9,184 nucleotides of DNA from Planctomycetaceae bacterium. Its GTDB lineage: Bacteria; Planctomycetota; Planctomycetia; Pirellulales; Thermoguttaceae. Below, piece by piece: positions 6,368-9,184 of the stretch; position 1 is the stretch's first letter, and each line of letters begins with the position of its first letter. The notes below the pieces were generated by a model. The model did not search any database. It was given only the letters and a program-made list of their open reading frames with translations, and was not told where the DNA came from. The position numbers and the translations under genes are program-made. The stretch covers positions 1-9,184 of the forward strand of contig JAITKS010000287.1 of assembly GCA_031278315.1 (NCBI GenBank), given 5' to 3'.

Positions 6368-6384
6368 TTCCGCTGAAATATTAC
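6368..6384 (-). repeat. GTAATATATCAG-type box, copy 7 (inverted)
   Basis: TTCCGCTGAAATATTAC is the reverse complement of GTAATATTTCAGCGGAA, one substitution from the consensus in the first 12 bases. With copy 6 it brackets the CACGAAAT array in an element of about 140 bp. Confidence 0.7.
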
Positions 6385-6493
6385 TGAATTTCTATAACAC
6401 AAAAACGTAAAAGAATACTTACCGAATCGAATTTTTCGAGTCCATTAAATCGTTTACAATTTAACAAACATTATCAATAAACTTAACCAAACA

Positions 6494-6535
6494 ATCAAAA
6501 ATCAAAAATTAAAAATTAAAAATTAAAAATCAAAA
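6494..6535. repeat. Heptad array (ATYAAAA)x6 abutting a start codon
   Basis: Six uninterrupted heptads read ATCAAAA, ATCAAAA, ATTAAAA, ATTAAAA, ATTAAAA, ATCAAAA. The final A of the last unit is the A of the LRR gene's ATG. There is no Shine-Dalgarno sequence, so this A-rich tract is the whole translation-initiation leader of that gene. Unit gain or loss would change the leader without changing the protein. Confidence 0.9.
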
Positions 6536-7365
6536 TGAAAATTAATAAATTTAACTTTTGCAGCTTCTCAATCTGTCCGAAAATTCCGGCATTGTTTTTT
6601 ACAATATTATTTTTCGCATTGACATTTTTCATTACGGAATATTCGTTACGTAAAATTCTATTTGCGTCCGAAAATAATTCAGATAATAAAAAACCAGTTC
6701 GAGTTCTCAAGCTAGACAACACACCGGCAACCGATATTCAAATCCTCGAAATTGTGTCGAGTAATCCCGAATTGGTTGAATTAACTTTAGGCGGCACCAA
6801 AATAACAGATGCCGGACTTGATCATCTTGTCCAACTAAAAAAACTACGAAAAATCAGATTGAGTAAAACGTCGATTACCGATGCTGCCGGTGCAAAAATA
6901 GCGAAAATCTCAACTCTTCAGGATATCGATTTAAGTCAAACAAAATTTGGTAACGCCGGTTTGTTAGAATTAAAAACATTGCCGAAACTCAAACACTTGA
7001 ATCTCTATTTGACCAACGTTACAGACACCGGAATAAGCAAAATCAAAGATTTCAATTCCGCAAAAATTCTGACACGGCTCAATCTTGACCTGTGCCAAGT
7101 CAGTGATATCGGCGTGAAAAGTCTATTAGAACTCGAAAATCTCGAATGGATACATCTAGGCGGAACCGACATTACTGACACAACAATGGAATATCTCGCT
7201 AAATTTAAAAAACTAAAAGAAATTATCGTAACGAAAACTTCTGTTACAAAAACAAGCGCAGAAAACTTACGAAAAAAAATGCCGGATTGTAAAATTCACG
7301 ACAATATCAGCAATAACATCACCGAAGAACAAATCAAACAAATAAAAGAAATTCGCAAAAAATAA
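6535..7365 (+). CDS. Membrane-anchored leucine-rich-repeat protein
   Basis: The 276-aa protein has an N-terminal hydrophobic segment (about residues 17-34, IPALFFTILFFALTFFIT) that should act as a signal anchor or uncleaved signal peptide, placing the rest outside the cytoplasm. From about residue 79 to 250 there are seven leucine-rich repeats of about 24 residues of the type 'L..L.L..T.ITDAGL..L..L'. Examples are LVELTLGGTKITDAGLDHL (80-98) and LEWIHLGGTDITDTTMEYL (203-221). The domain closes with LRKKMPDCKI (245-254), a typical end for these proteins in planctomycetes. The tail is Lys/Ile/Glu-rich. LRR folds usually bind proteins, but no partner or enzymatic domain is visible. The spacing to hisG and tyrA argues against an operon. 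The start is fixed by the heptad array and the signal segment. A box repeat starts 24 nt after the stop. Confidence 0.88.
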   Translation: MKINKFNFCSFSICPKIPALFFTILFFALTFFITEYSLRKILFASENNSDNKKPVRVLKLDNTPATDIQILEIVSSNPELVELTLGGTKITDAGLDHLVQLKKLRKIRLSKTSITDAAGAKIAKISTLQDIDLSQTKFGNAGLLELKTLPKLKHLNLYLTNVTDTGISKIKDFNSAKILTRLNLDLCQVSDIGVKSLLELENLEWIHLGGTDITDTTMEYLAKFKKLKEIIVTKTSVTKTSAENLRKKMPDCKIHDNISNNITEEQIKQIKEIRKK

Positions 7366-7388
7366 AAATATCAAAAATTGCAAAAATA

Positions 7389-7406
7389 GTAATATATCTG
7401 CGGAAT
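7389..7406 (+). repeat. GTAATATATCAG-type box, copy 8
   Basis: GTAATATATCTGCGGAAT followed by TTTGTTTTTC begins 24 nt past the LRR stop codon, in the sense orientation. It differs from the consensus by one base (CTG for CAG). Its position closely mirrors copy 6 after hisG. Confidence 0.75.
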
Positions 7407-7540
7407 TTTGTTTTTCAACTTTTTTCAGATTGTGAATTTTAAAACTAACCGCATTTTCAGAATTGATAAATTATATACATTCATACTTTAAAATTCTGCT
7501 TTTTTGAATAATACATAATTAACTGCCGGAATTATAACGA

Positions 7541-7567
7541 GGTCTGTAATCATCGGTCTGTAATCAT
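7541..7567. repeat. 13-bp direct repeat upstream of tyrA
   Basis: GGTCTGTAATCAT occurs at 7541-7553 and 7555-7567, separated by a single C, giving a 14-bp period. A TATAAC (7533-7538) just upstream could be a -10 element, which would place the repeat in the 5' leader of tyrA, immediately ahead of its ribosome binding site. No good -35 is seen. Confidence 0.85.
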
Positions 7568-7570
7568 ATA

Positions 7571-7582
7571 GAGGAAATGGAG
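7571..7582 (+). promoter_or_regulatory. Ribosome binding site of tyrA
   Basis: GAGGA (7571-7575) lies 9 nt before the ATG at 7585, and a second GGAG (7579-7582) only 2 nt before it. The first has the usual spacing. This is the only unambiguous Shine-Dalgarno sequence among the genes in the window and it supports the chosen start. Confidence 0.7.
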
Positions 7583-7584
7583 AC

Positions 7585-8511
7585 ATGTATATTTTTTCAC
7601 GTGTGACAATAATCGGCGTCGGCGCGATAGGCGGTTCGGTCGGATTAGCGGTGAAATCGCGTAATATTGCGAAAGTTGTAGTTGGAGTTGATACCGATTC
7701 TCAAACATTAAAAACGGCATTGCGAATAGGTGCCGTTGACTACGCCGTTTCTGACTTAAATGAAGGAATAAACGGTTTTATCCCTCCCGTTTTGTCTAAT
7801 AATTCTGACAACAAGACCGTGAAACGTTACAAACCCGAAATTGTAATTATCGCAACACCTGTTTCGTATGTCGGACAATACGTAATTGAAATTGCTAATA
7901 TCGTGCGAAATGAAAATTATCTACGAAATATTTTGATAACAGATGTTGCAAGTACAAAAGAAACAATTTGTTCACAATTTTCTGATCTTGATTTCAGTCC
8001 GCTGCCGAATGATTGCCGTTTTATCGGTTCGCATCCGATAGCAGGAACAGAGAAAAACGGCGTAACAAATGGTAATGCTGACCTTTTTGTAAATCGTTTA
8101 GTAGTAATAACACCATCGGATGCGTCACGGGAATTGGATATTGCAATGCTATTACGATTTTGGCAATGTCTTGGTGCGATGGTAGTGAGTATGTCTTACG
8201 AGGAACATGATCGAGTGTTGGCAAGAACGAGTCATTTACCGCATCTAATTAGTGCTTTGTTAGCAGGACAACTCCGAAACACCGACGCAAAATACACCGG
8301 CACAGGATTTCGCAGCACTACAAGAATTGCCGCAGGAAAACCAACCATTTGGAAAGATATTATCGAAAATAATAAAGACGCAATATTAGAAGCAATCAAA
8401 GAATACGAAGAAGGATTAAAAATTCTGCGCCAATATATCGAACAAAAAGAATGGAACAAATTAACAGACTTCTTAGAACAAGCAAAAAATAAAAGAGATT
8501 CCTTAAAATAA
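7585..8511 (+). CDS. tyrA: Prephenate dehydrogenase (TyrA family)
   Basis: TyrA-family enzymes oxidatively decarboxylate prephenate (or arogenate) with NAD(P)+ in tyrosine synthesis. The 308-aa protein starts with a Rossmann fold, VTIIGVGAIGGSVGL (7-21, GxGxxG at 11-16), with Asp36 at the end of the second strand, which favours NAD+ over NADP+. Substrate and catalytic-site motifs follow: DVAST (120-124), GSHPIAGTE (148-156, His150), TSHLPH (215-220) and GFRSTTRIA (241-249) with Arg247. A loop at about 60-83 (rich in Asn/Ser) looks like a lineage insertion. The protein ends in a charged helical tail with no ACT domain or chorismate mutase fusion, so feedback control through an ACT domain is not expected. 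Substrate choice (prephenate versus arogenate) cannot be decided from the sequence. It stands alone, with no aromatic-pathway neighbour. Confidence 0.94.
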   Translation: MYIFSRVTIIGVGAIGGSVGLAVKSRNIAKVVVGVDTDSQTLKTALRIGAVDYAVSDLNEGINGFIPPVLSNNSDNKTVKRYKPEIVIIATPVSYVGQYVIEIANIVRNENYLRNILITDVASTKETICSQFSDLDFSPLPNDCRFIGSHPIAGTEKNGVTNGNADLFVNRLVVITPSDASRELDIAMLLRFWQCLGAMVVSMSYEEHDRVLARTSHLPHLISALLAGQLRNTDAKYTGTGFRSTTRIAAGKPTIWKDIIENNKDAILEAIKEYEEGLKILRQYIEQKEWNKLTDFLEQAKNKRDSLK

Positions 8512-8636
8512 AAAATCTTCAACTAAACAAAAAATTATATCAATATTGTTCTTTTTCAATTTTAGATAAACAGCTAACAATTATTGTGTTATTCGACTGT
8601 CAATTCTATCTTATTAAATTCAAACCAAAATAATTT

Positions 8637-9184
8637 ATGATCACAAAAAAAACTAAAAAATTACCATACGGTCAAGCCGATTTTAAAAGTATCCGAACCG
8701 GTAATAAATTTGTTTACATTGACAAAACACAATTTATCGAATTACTTGAGGATGAGAATAACGCAAGTAAGATCTTTATTCGACCGCGCCGTTTCGGCAA
8801 GAGTTTATTTCTCTCAACGCTTTTGTATTATTATGATGTCAATTATGCGAATGAGTTTGACAAATTATTCGGCGATTTATACATTGGTCAAAATCCGACG
8901 CCGTTAAAAAATAGTTACGCCGTTATGACATTCAATTTTTTGGGCATTAACACGAACAGTGTTGAGGCTTTTCAAAATTCTTTTTTTGAAAATATACGTC
9001 ATTCCGTTTGTAGGTTTATTGAGAACCATAAAAACGTTTTTCACAATATTGATAATGCTGTCAATCAAATTAACAAAGAAGGATATTCAGCTTTTGCAGC
9101 ATTAGATTGGTCTTTCAGAATAGCGGAATCTGCTAAACTAAAAATGTTTGTTATCATCGACGAGTACGATCATTTTGCGAATGG
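8637..9184 (+). CDS. AAA-ATPase-like protein (AAA-ATPase/PD-(D/E)XK family), 3' end outside window
   Basis: The reading frame from the ATG at 8637 is open for 182 codons to the window edge. The start matches the AAA-ATPase-like family (Pfam AAA-ATPase_like, often joined to a C-terminal PD-(D/E)XK nuclease domain, DUF1703). Matching segments are LPYGQADFKSIR (9-20), the Tyr-Ile-Asp-Lys-Thr motif at 27-31, the P-loop region FIRPRRFGKSLFLS (47-60) with Lys55/Ser56, LFGDLYIG (77-84), and a Walker B-like FVIIDEYDHF (171-180) with Asp175/Glu176. The P-loop lacks the usual first Gly, which is normal for this family. The family is often present in many copies in gut and anaerobic bacteria and its cellular role is unsettled. 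The nuclease half, if present, lies past the edge. No Shine-Dalgarno sequence is seen. The 125-nt gap after tyrA argues for separate transcription. Confidence 0.85.
   Translation, partial: MITKKTKKLPYGQADFKSIRTGNKFVYIDKTQFIELLEDENNASKIFIRPRRFGKSLFLSTLLYYYDVNYANEFDKLFGDLYIGQNPTPLKNSYAVMTFNFLGINTNSVEAFQNSFFENIRHSVCRFIENHKNVFHNIDNAVNQINKEGYSAFAALDWSFRIAESAKLKMFVIIDEYDHFAN

Larger units (their letters stand above)
6216..6534. other. Repeat-filled spacer between hisG and the LRR gene
   Basis: This 319-nt spacer has no gene. It is built from box copy 6 (6245-6260), a CACGAAAT tandem array (6309-6340), inverted box copy 7 (6368-6384) and six heptads (6494-6535) running into the next start codon. 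No clear promoter or terminator is visible. Confidence 0.7.

Noticed and set aside
8710..8907. 65-codon plus-strand frame near the right edge
   Set aside because: It is a shadow frame inside the real AAA-ATPase-like gene starting at 8637, whose family motifs are clear in the other frame.
1..9184. tRNA, rRNA, tmRNA, RNase P RNA or SRP RNA genes
   Set aside because: Reading both strands I found no conserved cores of these RNAs, such as a T-loop with a CCA-type acceptor end or the conserved SRP loop.

Overview
The window is AT-rich bacterial chromosome, most likely from a planctomycete (phylum Planctomycetota, possibly a gut or other anaerobic lineage). This is inferred from protein style, not from a marker gene. 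The evidence is a leucine-rich-repeat protein with the 'ITDAGL' repeat and a 'MPDCKI' tail, a PDZ/S41 protease with a TPR-like N-terminal region and a 'YSGVGVMPDV' end, and a long-form HisG of the 'GIPAGSLQEA' subtype. Five of the six genes lack a clear Shine-Dalgarno sequence. By my count only about 65% of the window is coding, which is low for a bacterium.

Layout: 1-343 is intergenic, with a palindromic element and short repeats. 344-2359 (minus) is an exported PDZ/S41 C-terminal processing peptidase. 2360-3929 is a 1.57 kb gap holding a tetranucleotide-rich tract, a G-quadruplex motif, a 19-bp tandem duplication, a promoter-like site followed by several hairpins, and four copies of an interspersed repeat. 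3930-4691 (minus) is an unrecognised membrane protein. 4692-5345 is a divergent intergenic region. 5346-6215 (plus) is hisG. 6216-6534 is a repeat-rich spacer. 6535-7365 (plus) is a membrane-anchored LRR protein. 7585-8511 (plus) is tyrA (prephenate dehydrogenase). 8637-9184 (plus) is the start of an AAA-ATPase-like protein of the AAA-ATPase/PD-(D/E)XK nuclease family, cut by the window edge.

The genes do not form an obvious pathway or operon. hisG and tyrA are both amino-acid biosynthesis genes but are separated by more than 1.3 kb and an unrelated gene, and each spacer is long enough for its own promoter. I see no convincing new multigene system. The most unusual content is non-coding. A roughly 18-bp box (consensus GTAATATATCAGYGGAAT) recurs eight times, always in intergenic DNA and mostly just downstream of stop codons. 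It is accompanied by many short tandem arrays with 7 to 19 bp units, including six heptads that run into the start codon of the LRR gene.
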